Below are positions 48,471 to 61,250 of a DNA stretch of 64,000 nucleotides, piece by piece (position 1 is the stretch's first letter; every line of letters begins with the position of its first letter). The notes under the pieces were generated by a model. That model saw only the letters and a list, made by a program, of their open reading frames with translations. It was not told where the DNA came from and did not search any database. The stretch is from Adenophora triphylla var. japonica. Taxonomy: Eukaryota > Streptophyta > Magnoliopsida > Asterales > Campanulaceae. The stretch is from NCBI GenBank assembly GCA_022495995.1, contig JAFEMH010003606.1, forward strand, positions 186,001-250,000, written 5' to 3'. The translations under genes and the position numbers were made by a program.

Positions 48471-49405
48471 ATGGCAAATCTCTCCCACACCACTCTTTTC
48501 ATACTATTTCAAGCATTACTACTCCCACTAGTTTATAGCCATGGCCATTCACACGCGTGCAGATCCTATTGTGGCAATCTAACCATCGATTACCCTTTTG
48601 CCCTCCAACCTGGATGCGGACATCCAGGCTACAGGGACCTCTTATTTTGTATCAATGATGTTCTTATGTTCCACATTAGCTCGGGATCATATCGTGTCCT
48701 AGACATAGACTATGCTTACCTATCCCTAACTCTACATGACCCTCATTTATCAAATTGTGACTCTATAGTCCTCGGAGGCCGAGGCAACGGATTTGTGGTC
48801 GAGCATTGGCGAGCCCCGTACCTTAATCCAACGGCCGATAATGTGTTCATGCTCATAGGTTGTTCATCTCAATCGTCCCTTTTTCAAGGGTTCCCAACCA
48901 AGCACTTGCCATGTAGGAATGTTTCGGGTATGGGCTGCGACGCATACTACGGTTGTCGGGCTTGGGACCAAGTTTGGCTTAGGCGGGCCAGCACGGTGTA
49001 CGGGTCGGGTCCGCCCAGTTGTTGTGCAGTGGCTTATGATGCTGTCAAGTCTGTAAATCTTAGTAGGCTTGATTGTCAGGGGTATAGTAGTGCATATAGT
49101 CTTGCTCCCTTACGGGTGGGAGGGCCTGATGGGTGGGCTTATGGTATACGGGTTAAGTACTCCGTTGAAATAACTAATGATTCGTTTTGTAAAGCTTGCG
49201 AGGCAACGGGTGGATCCTGTGGGTATGATCCGGATGGATATGGGCAGTTGTGTATGTGTGAGAGCTGGAATTCTACATCAAATTGTGATTCAGGTAAAAA
49301 AAAAAAGTCTTTGTTCGTGTCATAACAATTGTTTATTTTTAAATTTGAGAAATGATATGTTTTTTATTTTTATTCTACTTTTAATAATTTTAGTAAGATA
49401 TAGGA

Positions 49406-49460
<55 letters not shown>

Positions 49461-49614
49461 ATATATATAGAGAGAGGGAGAGATAGAGGGATAACATTTA
49501 CTGACTAACTTAAAATTGGTGGGTGCAGAGCATTCTTTGTCGAACCAAGGAACATGGTCTTGGATGATTGCGCTAGCCGGTATGCACCTCCTCATCTTAG
49601 TTTTGCCTTATTAG
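48471..49614 (+). CDS. Wall-associated galacturonan-binding (GUB_WAK) protein, no kinase
   Basis: Exon 1 is 48471-49293 (donor cag|gtaaaa) and exon 2 is 49529-49614 (acceptor gtgcag, stop TAG), joined in frame to 302 aa. Residues 1-23 form a signal peptide (MANLSHTTLFILFQALLL). A GUB_WAK_bind-type domain follows: CRSYCGNLTIDYPFALQPGC at about 30-49, C-rich to about 150 (CNVSGMGC-like), then a second Cys block CKACEATGGSCGYD..CMCESW near 242-266. The last residues (MIALAGMHLLILVLPY) are hydrophobic and could be a GPI signal or membrane anchor. Family members bind pectin in the wall; receptor kinases such as WAK or LRK10L share this domain, but no kinase exons follow. The 235-bp intron holds TA and GA runs. 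Confidence 0.8.
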
Positions 49615-49635
49615 TCCTTATTCCTCAAAACACTA

Positions 49636-49844
49636 TCTCGTTCCGTCTCATAATAAATATATATTTGGTTTATCAGTATTTTAAAAATAATTGAGCTTTA
49701 ATTGTACAATAATAAAATTATACTAAAATTATTTTTATATTTATAAATGCAATATTTATTTTGAAACTTACCATTCCTATTCTTGAAATTTTGAAATTGA
49801 AAAATAAAATATTGACATTATTAATTTATTATAGGAGGAGGGAG
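49636..49844. mobile_element. Degenerate Stowaway-like MITE
   Basis: Ends tctcgttccgtctcataata and tataggaggagggag, TA on both sides. It follows the GUB_WAK gene. The next 500 bases (49845-50356) hold no gene or repeat I can support. Confidence 0.5.
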
Positions 49845-50356
49845 TACTTGATTGTTGTTTGGTTGGATTTGTTGTACAGGATCGATGATTTATACAGCTG
49901 TGGGGATGATATGATATGGGAGTTAAGAAAGGAGATCCAAAAGGCAATTAAATTGTTAATTTCCATGGAAATTATGTGCCTAATTTTTGTGTTTGATAAT
50001 TAGGCCAACGAAAGATAGCATTTGATGATGAATATTGAGTTTTTTTATTAATTAATGACTTAATTTATTATATTATAAGAGTGGTATTTAAAATTGCATT
50101 TGGTGAATTTCGAACCTCTGACCTATCGTATTGAAAAACACAAGATTTTGGGGGAAACTAGTTTCTCCTTAAGTTAGCTCATTGAAAAAACAATGAAAAT
50201 GTATAACAAGACGATTATCATACATATTACTGAGTTATTATATCAAAATTAGTATCATAATATCGTGTTATATTTATCTATCATATTCACTATATTCACT
50301 TGATATATTTATATACTTGAAATTGAAATATAACAATGTCCTTTAAAAAAAAAATA

Positions 50357-50632
50357 CTCCCTTCGTTCCGTCCGAAGCTTCACATTTTACCCAAATGGGT
50401 ATTTCGGTAGAAGCTTCACCTTTTCTGAAATGGAAAAGGTTTATTAATATTTTATTATACCCACTAACTTTTCTCTCTCACACATTTAAATTATGAGTCC
50501 CACTTGTCATATCCACTCACTTCTTCCCTCTCACAACCCTTTTCCCACTCCCATTATTTTTTAATATATATATTGCTTTCTTAATTTGCGTGCTTCACCA
50601 AAATGGTAAAGCATGAACCGAGACAGAGGGAG
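50357..50632. mobile_element. Stowaway-like MITE
   Basis: 276 bp, ctcccttcgttccgtccgaa ... cgagacagagggag, TA on both sides; inner motifs aagcttcac and gtgaagc-like repeats. Confidence 0.65.
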
Positions 50633-50666
50633 TATATAAGAATATAACAATGTCTATAATGTTATA

Positions 50667-50902
50667 CTTCCTCCGTCCCAAAATGTTTGTCTCATTTGGT
50701 TTTTTTGTTGAACTTTGACCACAAATTTACGAGAGATTAATCATGTTCATGAAATTCTAAAAGTTGTTGTTGATAATATTATTAATGGTGAATCAATAGG
50801 AATTTTTAAAATTTTATGAACATAATTAAATTGTCATATATTTGTGGTCAAAGTTCAACAAAAAAATCAAATGGAACAAACATTTTGGAACGGAGGAAAA
50901 AG
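50667..50902. mobile_element. Long-hairpin Stowaway-like MITE
   Basis: 236 bp. The ends cttcctccgtcccaaaatgt and acattttggaacggaggaaa continue as long inverted repeats (gttgaactttgaccacaaat against tttgtggtcaaagttcaac), so nearly the whole element can fold. TA on both sides. Confidence 0.75.
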
Positions 50903-50917
50903 TATATGGTTATCATA

Positions 50918-51120
50918 CTCCCTCAGTCCCCGTATATCAATTATACCATTTATGTTTGTGTCTTTTTTATCAAGTTGACTAAACTTTGACAAATTATTTA
51001 ATAATAAATAATTATGCTAATGGAAATCTAAAAATTAAAATTAAAAATAATTTTAATTGTGATACAATGACAATTTTTAAATTTTCATTCGAATAATTAC
51101 TGTTAATTGAGGTCGGCAAA
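50918..51120. mobile_element. One-ended MITE fragment
   Basis: A left end ctccctcagtccccgtatat follows TA, but no matching right end is found before the Harbinger-type element. Confidence 0.4.
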
Positions 51121-51148
51121 TATATTTTTTGAAACAAAATTATTGTAC

Positions 51149-53390
51149 CGATTTGCACAATGGTAAGCGAAGTTTTCGCTCACGGGATGAGTGAAACTGG
51201 TGTTTGAGCGAATTTTCGCTCACAAAAACTGATATCCTGCGGTGCAGAGCGAAATTTTCGCTCAAAACATTTTTATAATTAATAAATAAAATATTTATTT
51301 TATTTATAAATTAGTGATATAAATTAATTTTTTTATTCGTTCACATTACAAAATAATTTAATTTTTTTAAATTATATTTTATTTTATTGCATTTTTTTAT
51401 ATAAAACACTGATAAATAAACATCAAATTGGATATGACAAATCAACTTTAACAGCTATAATAGTATTGGATTCCTGAATCTTGACAAATAATGGAGATGC
51501 GTTGAAATTAAAGCTGACCATGACAAATCATACACTACGCATGTGAACTTGCTCAGAGTTTTTCCATTTATTAGTATACTAGTATCCAATTTTTTTTAAA
51601 AAAATTGATTAGACTATACAATATGTGTATAAACAAAAAAAAACTAGATTCCATGATAATAATCAACTTCCTGATGCCATTCATTTATTGACCAACTAGA
51701 CTACAAATGTCGTTCATTTTATTTCACAAACACACAATATATAACAAATAACACACATTTATTTATAACAAACCACTTCACTACAGAAATTTAAAAACAG
51801 TAATGCAATAAATTTAAATACAATACTGAATTGAGAAACACCACATTACGATAACTAAAGAAAGCAAACTTAAACCGACTAAAAATCCTTCAACTCGCTC
51901 ATCAAACGTGCATTTATCTCCTCCTCTTATGGGGACAATATCGCATTTTCAAGTAACTTTCCAAGTAAAGCTGATTTGGTCAACATTTTCTTCATAAAGT
52001 ATTTGTTTTTCTAATGCTCCAATTTCTCTCGTTCCAGTTCAATAATTGATGGGTTTTGGTTAGAGAGTAGCTGGGGTCGAGTAGTAAAACCCTCTACTAC
52101 TTCGGCAGTTGAAGACCCTCCACTTGAATATCCCTTCTTTCCAGCTGATGTCGCTGCCTTTGCTGCTTTTTCCCCGGTGGTCGCTCTCTTAATTGAACAG
52201 TGTCTGCATCATCACTTCCCGTTGTCGCGTAGCCTCCCATCTCATTAAGCTTGAACCTTTTGCCGCTACCTGCACTGTCATTGTCACTCTCCACATGAAT
52301 GGGACGAGATGCCTCAGCCTTTTTCTTTCTACTACCCCATGGTGGTAGTCTGAATCCGCTGCTCCCATTTGGAATAGTTCTTCATCATAAATCACACATG
52401 CTCATCTTTAAAATGTTTGTTTTCATGATTTTCATACAGTTGTTTAGCCTCACATCGAACAGCTTATTCGTTGTATCCACTTCCCTTTCGTCTAGTTGCT
52501 TCATCGTACATCGCAACAAATAAGTTTACTGATTTCGCCATCCTACTCCATCGAGCTCGAAGCATAGATAAAGTCCTTTTACCAATTTCTGATGGCTTTT
52601 GTTGTTGCACCGTATCGTACCTTGCCTTTACAGTACCCCACAACTTCTCATACTTTTGGTTGGTACCTATTATTGCATCAGTGCTTGTATTCATGTAAGC
52701 ACTGACGGGAGGTTCATCTTCTGCGAATTTCCAGCTAATGGTTGCTTTTTCTTTTTTTGGAGCTCCTTTTCGCCTTTATGGTACAAACTCTTCTTCTTCG
52801 CCTCTTTCATCTTCCTCTTGTGTCTCTAGAACAAATTTAGTGTTCTGTGATTTAGGAGTGAAGATTTGAAATGACATCGAACCATAAGATGTTTGAGTGT
52901 TTAGCGGAGAATTAAAATCACGGGGTGAGTTTTGGGAGAAGTTGATAGGATTTGAGCTTTGAGAGTAGTTTTGGAAGATGTTTTGACAATAATTGCTTGT
53001 GAAATTTGGATCAGTAATCAACATTTCTTCGAGCCAAGCTTGATTAGAATTATATCCGAAATTGTTTCCGTAATTATCCGTAATAAAAAACTCAAAAGTT
53101 TTTTTTTTTTTATAACTTAAGCTTCAAGAGTGAAAGTAGGGAAGAAGAGGTGTGAATAACCTAGGCTCTATTTATATACGAAAAAAAATTATGAACTTTG
53201 TTAATATATTACGTAAACGACGTTGTTGGAGGTAAATCAAATTAAAGAATAAACGTTTAATCCGTTTTAGGTTCGAATACATTTTCTCGCTCAACAGTTT
53301 CGCTGTCTGAGCGAAAATTCGTTGCCATTATCGCAATTGAGCGAATTTTTTTCTTTTTACCAGTTTTCACTTGGTCATTGCGCATGCTCT
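51149..53390 (-). mobile_element. Decayed Harbinger-type element with Myb/SANT-like ORF
   Basis: Left end gcacaatggtaagcgaag and right end (minus strand) gagcatgcgcaatgaccaag are similar and resemble PIF/Harbinger MITE ends; just inside both are repeated ttttcgctca / gagcgaaaa strings. The precise borders and target duplication are unclear. Only the accessory ORF is visible; no transposase was found. The AT-rich stretch 51250-52080 shows no gene. Confidence 0.5.
52097..53024 (-). pseudogene. Harbinger ORF1-like / NAM-associated Myb-SANT protein, broken
   Basis: On the minus strand, MLITDPNFTSNYCQ starts at 53024. A TAA at 52776-52778 (after EEFVP) stops the frame, then RRKGAPKKEKATISWKFAED and STDAIIGTNQKYEKLWGTVK continue in the same frame, with RWSRMAKSVNLF and SGYNE. 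A second stop at about 52464 ends it. The tail piece at 52395-52097 contains KRFKLNEMGGYATTGSDDAD. This is the trihelix/SANT-like fold common in plant Harbinger ORF1 and in NAM-associated proteins. Two stops make it non-functional. Confidence 0.6.
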
Positions 53391-53721
53391 AATCAGTAGG
53401 GATAATCCCCAATTTGATAGTATCGAATTCAACGCCCTAATTATGGAACTATTCCAAATTCAGTATTCAATCTAACCCTACACTGCATTCCCATTCCCAG
53501 CTGTCAATTCCTTCTTTTCTTTACCGATTATTCGGGCAGCCCACCCTATCTTTCCAACCCCGGCTATCTTCCGGCTATCTTACAGAATTTAAGACAAGAA
53601 CAGCGCACTTACCTTATATAAGAGCTAAAAAAAAGGCTGCATACCCACCATTTAATTCCCTCGCTTTAGTATCTTACAGTAATAATTTCATTCCAATTGC
53701 AATAAAAGCTCGAAATCTGCA

Positions 53722-56700
53722 ATGGCGGCGCTGCTCCGGAATCACTTTCCAATCCTCTCTCCTTCCCCATCATCATCCACACTTCACCCAATTCCACTCT
53801 GCTCATTCCCTACTCCATTGAAGAACCACAACAAATTCAAAGCCTTCCTTTCACTGCATTCCAATGACAACGTTTCAACCTCTACCCTCACTTCTTCCCC
53901 CCAGGTTTGATTTTCTTGACTAACTAACACTACAGTTGTTGGATTACAATGCCAGTTGATTTTTTTCTCTTTCTTCTCTTATGGGTAGTAGTTGCTTGAG
54001 TCTCTGATTAGTGGGGTTGATTTATCTGAGGCGGAGGCGGAAGAGTCGTTGGATTTTTTACTGAATGATACAAATGAGGCGTTGATCAGCGCTTTTCTTG
54101 TTTTGTTAAGAGCCAAAGGGGAGACCTATGAAGAAGTAAGTTTATTTACCCATGTTTTCATTTTGTTCCTGATTCTACAGAAAAAATGCATTTGAATTTC
54201 ATGCCCAAATTTTAGTTGGTTGCACAAATTTACAAATTTTTGTGTACTGTGTTATTTTGGTTTAAATTTCATAATGTATAGGTTTAGCGGTGATATATTG
54301 ATGTAAATTAAATTTATTTGAATGGTTGGATAGGTGGTGGGACTGGCAAGAGCCATGATCAAACACTGCAAGAAGGTGGAAGGACTGAATGATGCAGTAG
54401 ACATTGTTGGAACTGGTGGTGATGGTGCAAACACGGTGAATATTTCTACTGGTGCTTCCATACTGGCAGCTGCTTGCGGAGCTAAAGTTGCAAAGGTGAT
54501 GTTTTTATTTTGATTTAAAGGGTATTTTTGTTTATGGGATGTGGGAACTGGTTTAGATATGTTTGGAAGACTGTACTGATCCAGGTTATGTGTTCCAGCA
54601 AGGGAATAGATCGAGTTCATCTGCTTGTGGAAGCGCGGATGTATTGGAAGAATTGGGGGTTGCCATTGAATTAGAACCTGAGGTTTGTGGTATTCTTGAA
54701 CCGCTAATTATCTTCTAAAGTTAGTTGTGTAATCTCAGTCTCCTAGATTTTGATTTCCATGTTGATTTTGCCTTTCATTAGGCAATTTTGTTGAAGTTAG
54801 GAACATAATTCTTATGTTAAGTTGAAAGTTTGGTAGTGATGGCTATATAGTGATTTAAAGAAATTCATTGAAGTTAGCTTTCGGCCAAGCTCATGTTCCT
54901 TTAACAAAACTATGGCATGTTAGTGTACCTAACTATTCTACTAGCTATTTCAAAGGGATTAATTGAAATCCAAACATTGACAGGTTCCTGCTATTGAAAG
55001 TGATATAACAGGAGTTAAGCAGACTTACATGTGTTCATATCCTTGGGGAAATTGCTGCAATTTCTTTTTTTACATGATGTTATAGATATGGTTTCAACAA
55101 TTCTCTTTGTAATAGTATCATACAACCCTTCAAATGATGTTCTGTTCAAGTATTTTGCATTCTGCTTCATGGCCTGCATATGTTGTAGATTTAGAGGTTA
55201 TCTTACCACGTCTTTTTGGACATGCTTTTGGCCTATTGGAGCAATACACTAGTTTTCTTCATAAAGTTCATATGAATGAAGTGTGGATTTGGAATATAAA
55301 ATAATTAGTGATAGTAGTTTGAGTATTGTTATTATTATCTTGAATTCAAGTCGGCCTAACTTTAAATCACTTGAGGTCGGCTAACTGTTGTTATTACGAT
55401 TATAAAAAACAATAATGATGTACTTAAACATATTTCATAAAAAATCAAAACTCTTCTCCATAATTCAAATTTGACACTTAAAAAAAATATGTCTGTCATC
55501 TATATCATCCCTGCATGTCACAATTACATTATTGATTGACAATACTAAGTGATTGGTACTAGTTAATCCGCAAGGAAGTAGAAGAAAACTTTGTTATGGA
55601 GAACTTAGAGGCTACCATACCTTATCCACATAATCTCTTAGGAATTTATTGATTCACTGTTGTTCTTTTGTTTCTAGGGAGTAAAAAGGTGTGTTACGGA
55701 TGTGGGAATCGGTTTTATGATGGCCTCAATTTACCATCCAGCCATGAAAATTGTCAGACCTGTGAGAAGTAAGCTCAAAGTGAAGACTGTCTTCAACATT
55801 TTAGGCCCAATGTTAAATCCGGCGCGTGTGCCCTTTGCAGTTGTCGGAGTCTACAAGGAAGACCTAGTAAGGACCCAACTTCCTCTATTATTAGTTCACG
55901 GAGTATTATGTACTACCTCCATCCCAAAATGAATGACCAGAAAATTTTAAAATTTGCTCTCTATCAAGAACAATTTTGGAATCTTTTTTTGGACATTCAT
56001 TTTGGGACGGAGGGAGTATATGAAATTACCTTTTCTGTATGTATTCTGTATTTGTTACTCCCCCTGCCCAACTAGTCCTTTACTTTTTGCACTGTCCACC
56101 TCCCCCAAAACTCTAAGTATGTGACATTGTTGATAGCTGGCGTGGTGAGTGTATTGTATATTCTGGTGGTTTTGGTTGGTAAAAGATTCATCATGGTCCT
56201 GTTACTGAACCAAACACTGTAGAATGTTGTGTAAAAACATAATGCTGGCAAACGCAGTACGTATTTCTTTTCAGTTGGCCAGGGCTAGGTTTGGCATGCT
56301 AACTCTATCCAATATATGATTCTTGGAGTCTGTTTTACTACTGATCTGTAATCAAGGTGGCTTCAAAATTTATGTTATGTTGATTGACTGAAAGTAGCAA
56401 GCCGATCCTATGCAAGAACCCTCAGCTTTGGGGATAAGTCCCATGTTTTCTTCTTTGTGCTAGTATTAGATGTAGTGAAACTGACATCACCATGCAATTT
56501 CCGTGAACAGTATTCTCCGCAGTCAGTAGTACTTGCATATATTGTTTAGTGCTGACTAGTACTGAGAAAATGTATTTTGCTAAACGTTAATGACCTTCCA
56601 GATATACCTTTACATAGGACGAACATTCAAATCTGTATACAGTATTAGAAAACAAAAGTTGTGGAGATAAAAATCGAGATACTCTTAAATTGGGAAAATC

Positions 56701-58353
56701 CCATTTGGCGACTACATTTCGGGACAGTAGTAGAAAACTTTGTAATTATAGGATCCAACTACTCATGCATTGTTTGTCTATGTACACAGAGTCGTGAAAA
56801 CTTTGTGATTGGCTTTAGAAACGTTGTATAAGGATTATTGGTTTGAATATCATGCAGACCAGAATATTTTCTCTTATTAGGGCTTTATATGCCATGAGAT
56901 TTATTATGAATTGGAAAAAGGTATGAAGATCACCACCTCCCACTAATGCTGGCCTTTGAATTGGGTGACGATCCTCATCATGAGCCGGTTTAGATATCTT
57001 ATTGCCAAGAAGTACTTATCTAGTTATATTTTAGATGACTAAGATATGTTATTGTGAATGACTAAAGTTTCTGTTCGGCAGGTTCATAAAATGGCAAAAG
57101 CACTTCAACGGTTTGGCATGAAGAGAGCACTGGTAGTTCACTCCGAGGGCCTGGACGAAATGAGTCCCCTTGGTACGATTCTGCCTAAATATCTCCCAAT
57201 TTGCCAAATATCATAAATGTGATTTTCCACTTCCATTTTCCTAAATTTATAGTATTTGTTAATTCTCATCTTCTCAAACAAACTTTCTTAACTGATGAAA
57301 CAGGGCCCGGGCTAATCCTTGATGTAACTTCAGATAAAATTGAGAAGTTCTCTTTTGATCCATGTAACTTTCTTGCACTATCTTAAAATACTGACAGATG
57401 ATGCTATTTTATGACAATAGTTCATTGTGCATATGAACATTTTATGCAATTTTGTGGAATTTGATTACAGCAAATGACGCATTTGTAGATTGGAATTTTA
57501 AATATTTATTAACATGTTGTGAATACTTCAAACTCATTATTCTAACACAATGAGAATGGCGGTATTTGGTAGTGGACTATGGGATCTCACGCTGTACTAT
57601 AGATGACTTGCGTGGTGGAGGTCCAGAATACAACGCTGACATGCTAAGACGTGTGTTATCAGGAGAAAAAGGATCCATTGCTGATGCATTTGTAAGTTTA
57701 TTTACTGTCCTTTCCTGAGTTCTATTTAAGCTTCCTTTGAAAACTCTACCAGCAGATGTGACATTCTATTGGGATTGTTTAATTTGCTTTGTGTACTTTC
57801 CTATCATTTTTTACTGGTCCTGAATGAACACAGATATCACCACCTTAACATTTTTCATGTTCAATCTGGCTTTGTTTAAACCCTACTTCTCAAGTTGGAC
57901 TTCCTCCGTCCATGATAAACGTTGCACTTTTCTTTTTGGTCTGTCTCAAAAACATTGTCGCCTTTATAAATAAGAAAATAGTTTTAGTGTAATTTTACCA
58001 TGGTACAAGAAATGTACAAACAAGTACTCTGTATAGCATAATCCTTAAAAATGTTGACAAGTCAAATGCGACTGCGGGAATATTTATGTTTGGAACAATT
58101 ATCAGGCACTAAATGCGGCAGCAGCTCTCTTGGTCAGTGGACGCGTGAAGAGCTTGGCCGAAGGAGTGGCTCTGGCTCGTGAAATACAATTATCTGGAAA
58201 AGCTATCAGCACTCTTGATCAATGGATACGTATCTCCAATGTAAGTAAAATCAATTCCTTCACTTGACATTTTGATTTTTTCTTCACTGAGGGTCTGTCT
58301 GTTTAAAATTACAGAAGGTAAAAGAAGATACTCTTTTGAGAACCCCAGCTTGA
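53722..58353 (+). CDS. PAT1: Anthranilate phosphoribosyltransferase, plastid
   Basis: Ten exons: 53722-53904, 53992-54135, 54334-54495, 54599-54682, 55678-55866, 57082-57172, 57304-57363, 57573-57691, 58106-58240, 58315-58353. They join in frame to 401 aa. The enzyme transfers phosphoribose from PRPP to anthranilate, the second step of tryptophan synthesis. Residues 1-60 are Ser/Pro-rich without acids at the start, like a plastid transit peptide. Substrate motifs are GTGGD (135-139), NIST (145-148), KQGNRSSSS (163-171), GIGFMMA (after 201), [12 protein letters not shown] and the metal-binding DE pair (279-280, GLDEMSPLG). The form KQGNR in place of bacterial KHGNR is usual in plants as far as I recall. 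No defects were seen; all borders are ag/gt. Confidence 0.93.
55913..56016. mobile_element. Short Stowaway-like MITE in PAT1 intron 5
   Basis: 104 bp, ctacctccatcccaaaatga ... tcattttgggacggagggag, TA on both sides; inverted ends of about 20 bp. Confidence 0.7.
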
Positions 58354-58862
58354 ACATAACAGAGGATGATTTTGTAGACCAGAACAGAATAATGCCAGAG
58401 GCAATGGAGTAGTTTGGTGTCCACTTCGGGATTAGATCAAATCCTCTCCATGAATTAGAAACTGAAAATTTATCGAGAGAAGAATAAGAAATAAATTTTT
58501 GAAATCTTTGACCTCCGTTTTTCGTTATGTGTATAAGTTATTGTACCAAACAGTTATGTACAATATCTCAATGCACATTAGATTCTTCTATATATATAAG
58601 TTGTATTTTTTTATGTACATTTTTCATTTGCTTATTATACATACCGTACATAAGCTGAAGTCCAACAAATGAATAGCAAGAAGCCACAGTATTGCACAAG
58701 TATAGGTCATTACATCTTCAGCAAATGAAAGATTGGAATCATGACCATTTTTTATTTACTCTGAAAACTTGTACATTTGCTAGATCACTTGTTATGCTGT
58801 GGAATACTATGGCTTAAAATATCTTCCTTGAGATACCGCAACAATACGCATATACGCATATA

Positions 58863-59102
58863 CTCCCTCTGTCCCGCTACAAATCACACACTTCCTAAAA
58901 TGACAAAGAATCTTTACTATTCCACCCACTAATTCTCTCTTCTACTTTACTTTTATACTCACAACACCAATCAAATCACTATTTCCTACCCCACTTTCTC
59001 TCTCCAACCCCACTTTTCATACTCACAACATTTTCTCCATTATTTTTTTTCTTAATTTACGCGTAAACAGTAACTGTCTTATTTCTAGTGGGACAGAGGG
59101 AG
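58863..59102. mobile_element. Stowaway-like MITE downstream of PAT1
   Basis: 240 bp, ctccctctgtcccgctacaa ... tagtgggacagagggag, TA on both sides. It lies about 500 bp after the PAT1 stop; the stretch between is likely 3' UTR and spacer. Confidence 0.75.
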
Positions 59103-59142
59103 TATATAAGTACCTTGGGAAGTCTAATCCTTGAAAATATCG

Positions 59143-60640
59143 TGTTGGGGCATCCATACTAATAAATGACTTTTCTATAGTCATTTATAGCATCTTATCT
59201 TTAGTTTTAACTTAGTTTTTATTCCCTTTTTGTCTTAAAATAGTGTAAATTAGCTTTCTTTATTCCAATTCTTCGATTTTACATTTGTTGGTATATTTTA
59301 ACATTTTCTACAGGTTTTTAAAGCAAAACTTGGACAAATGAGACTTTGGAAAAGATAAGGAGCCAAAAGCAAGGAATGACAGCTTCAAAATGGACGTTCA
59401 AGCCAAAGTTAAGCTGGAGCGGTCGTGCACTGTGGAATGGAGCGGCCGTGCAACCTGCCCTCAGCCAGGCCAAAATGGCCCCAAATCTGGAGTGGCCGAG
59501 CCTAACCAGGCCAGAGCGGCCGTGCAGTGTAAAGTGGAGCGGCCGTGCATATGGCTTGTTCAAATCCCAATTTGGCGCCAAGGCTGGAGCGGCCGTGCAA
59601 GATTATAGTGCACGGCCGTGCACTTGCTGTTGCAGTCATGGAAATGCACCTTTTGAAGATGGCTGTTTGAAGAAACACAACCCTAGCCTAGGATGCCTAT
59701 TTAAAGGTCATTTGTATCGGTCAAACATATCTAGAAAATCTGATTTACATCTGAAATACTTAAGAATTACTTGATATTATACTCTAGCAATTATTACTTC
59801 AAAAATCTCTCGAAGATTCAAAATGTGTTTTTGGAGTTGTACTTGAAGTATTGGAGCAATAAAACACCGAAGTTATTCACAGCTTTTTGTCTTCATACAA
59901 ACAATAAGTCCTTCTATTTCTATCTCTATTTATGAGTAATCCCCCAAATTTTTGGGGTTGGAAACTAAAACGTCTTTTATTCATCATCTTTTATAAAGTC
60001 TTGTCATTTCTCTTCATCTCAACAATTCTGTTTATATTAAACTAAAAATGACTTACATTTTGGAGACGTCCAATTGTATGATTCTAGTTAATCGAGAGAA
60101 GTACCTAGCGGAGAATCTCGATTAATGAAACCATATAAAGAAACTAGGTTTCATTGATCACGAGAGTAGTTTAATGGCCTAGGGGTGTTCCTTGAATGGA
60201 AAGTACATTAATTTCCGAACATTAATGGATCCTTGCTAATTATGGGCCATCGAGAGATAAGGCATAATTAGTGAAGGGTACAAACGCTACTTGTTTGATC
60301 GTGAGAAGTAGTGTAGGCTTAATGTACCATCCTTGATTTTGATGAAAATTTATATCTTTGAAGACATGACTAAATGATGAATAATTGACTAAATGATTTC
60401 CAATCCCGAGAATGCTTCCGTTTATAAGAGTTTTTCTAAAGTATTTTATGTGTATGTTCTATTCTCTTCTTGAATCAAACTATATTTCTCCCAATCTCAT
60501 ATATTTCTTAGTAAAAACAAATTCATCCCAAAGTAAACCCTTTTCTCGTGGGATCGACCCGTACTTGCACTCGCTATATTTCAATAGCCCGCGCACTTGC
60601 GAAAATTAAAAAGACCGTTAAGGTTTGAAGCTTATCACAT
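59143..60640. mobile_element. LTR-like segment (solo Ty3-type LTR?) with GC-rich motif array
   Basis: The right end (gggatcgacccgtacttgca, ctcgctat, cgcacttgcgaa) parallels the LTR ends of the gag-only element, which suggests a Ty3-type LTR. Between 59417 and 59630 the 12-base motif AGCGGCCGTGCA or close variants occurs at least six times. No primer site follows and no target duplication was found, so borders are approximate. Open frames here are not credible proteins. Confidence 0.45.
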
Positions 60641-61250
60641 ACCTGAATACCTGAAGAAGCTTGTCATAAAACGAGCAAGTAGCAATCAGAGTACTCTTCT
60701 TATAATCCACCTCTCAGACCTCTGATCAACTCCCCTTATACCAGTCTACTCCATAGGCAAGTGACTCATGCTTCTTGTATGTCTCCGACACTTCAGCTTC
60801 ACCCCTTTTAATCTTGATCACAGCAAACCCATTATGCATACAAGCGTCCCATTTTCTCACGTGCCCGTCGTAGCTGTCAGTGAGAAGGGTACTTTGGTCA
60901 CTAGGTGTTTTTGCAATGCAACATACACCTATATTATGGGTTTTGGAGCTTTGGAAAGCTAAGTTAGATGGATTATTTCGTAAATCCCACTGATTGCAAT
61001 CACAACACACATACATCAAAAGTGCACTTCAACTCAATTTGTAATAATATGCACAAAACTCGAATGAAAATACCATTAGAGAAGTGGTAACCGGAGAAGA
61101 CAAACCTTGTTTTTCTAATCCGTCGGTCGAACCTTCAAGCATTGAGCAAGCAGGGGACTAGCTACATCACCACCCACTAGGTTCCAATTCGTATCAAATA
61201 TACCCGATGTGTAACACCACTTCGTATCAAATATACATGATGTGTAACAC
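60641..61250 (-). pseudogene. DPH7-like (diphthine methyl ester hydrolase) WD40 gene fragment
   Basis: Minus strand. A piece near 61215-61130 reads SGIFDTNWNLVGGDVASPLL. An exon starting at 60989 (acceptor aatcag) reads WDLRNNPSNLAFQSSKTHNI, GVCCIAKTPSDQSTLLTDSY, DGHVRKWD, then directly ACMHNGFAVIKIK and YKKHESLAYGVDWYKG. After two stop codons, KKSTLIATCSFYDKLLQVF follows. DPH7 removes the methyl ester during diphthamide formation on eEF2. Between RKWD and ACMHNG about one WD repeat is missing, and the frame breaks downstream, so this is a relic. The 3' end abuts the LTR-like segment. Confidence 0.65.
61186..61250. repeat. 32-bp tandem duplication in the DPH7 relic
   Basis: cgtatcaaatatac(cc/at)gatgtgtaacacc occurs twice in a row. 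The following 200 bases (61251-61456) hold nothing I can identify. Confidence 0.7.

Noticed and set aside
59346..59774. 142-codon frame with repeated WSGRA-like pieces
   Set aside because: It comes from the repeated AGCGGCCGTGCA DNA motif; open frames occur on both strands.
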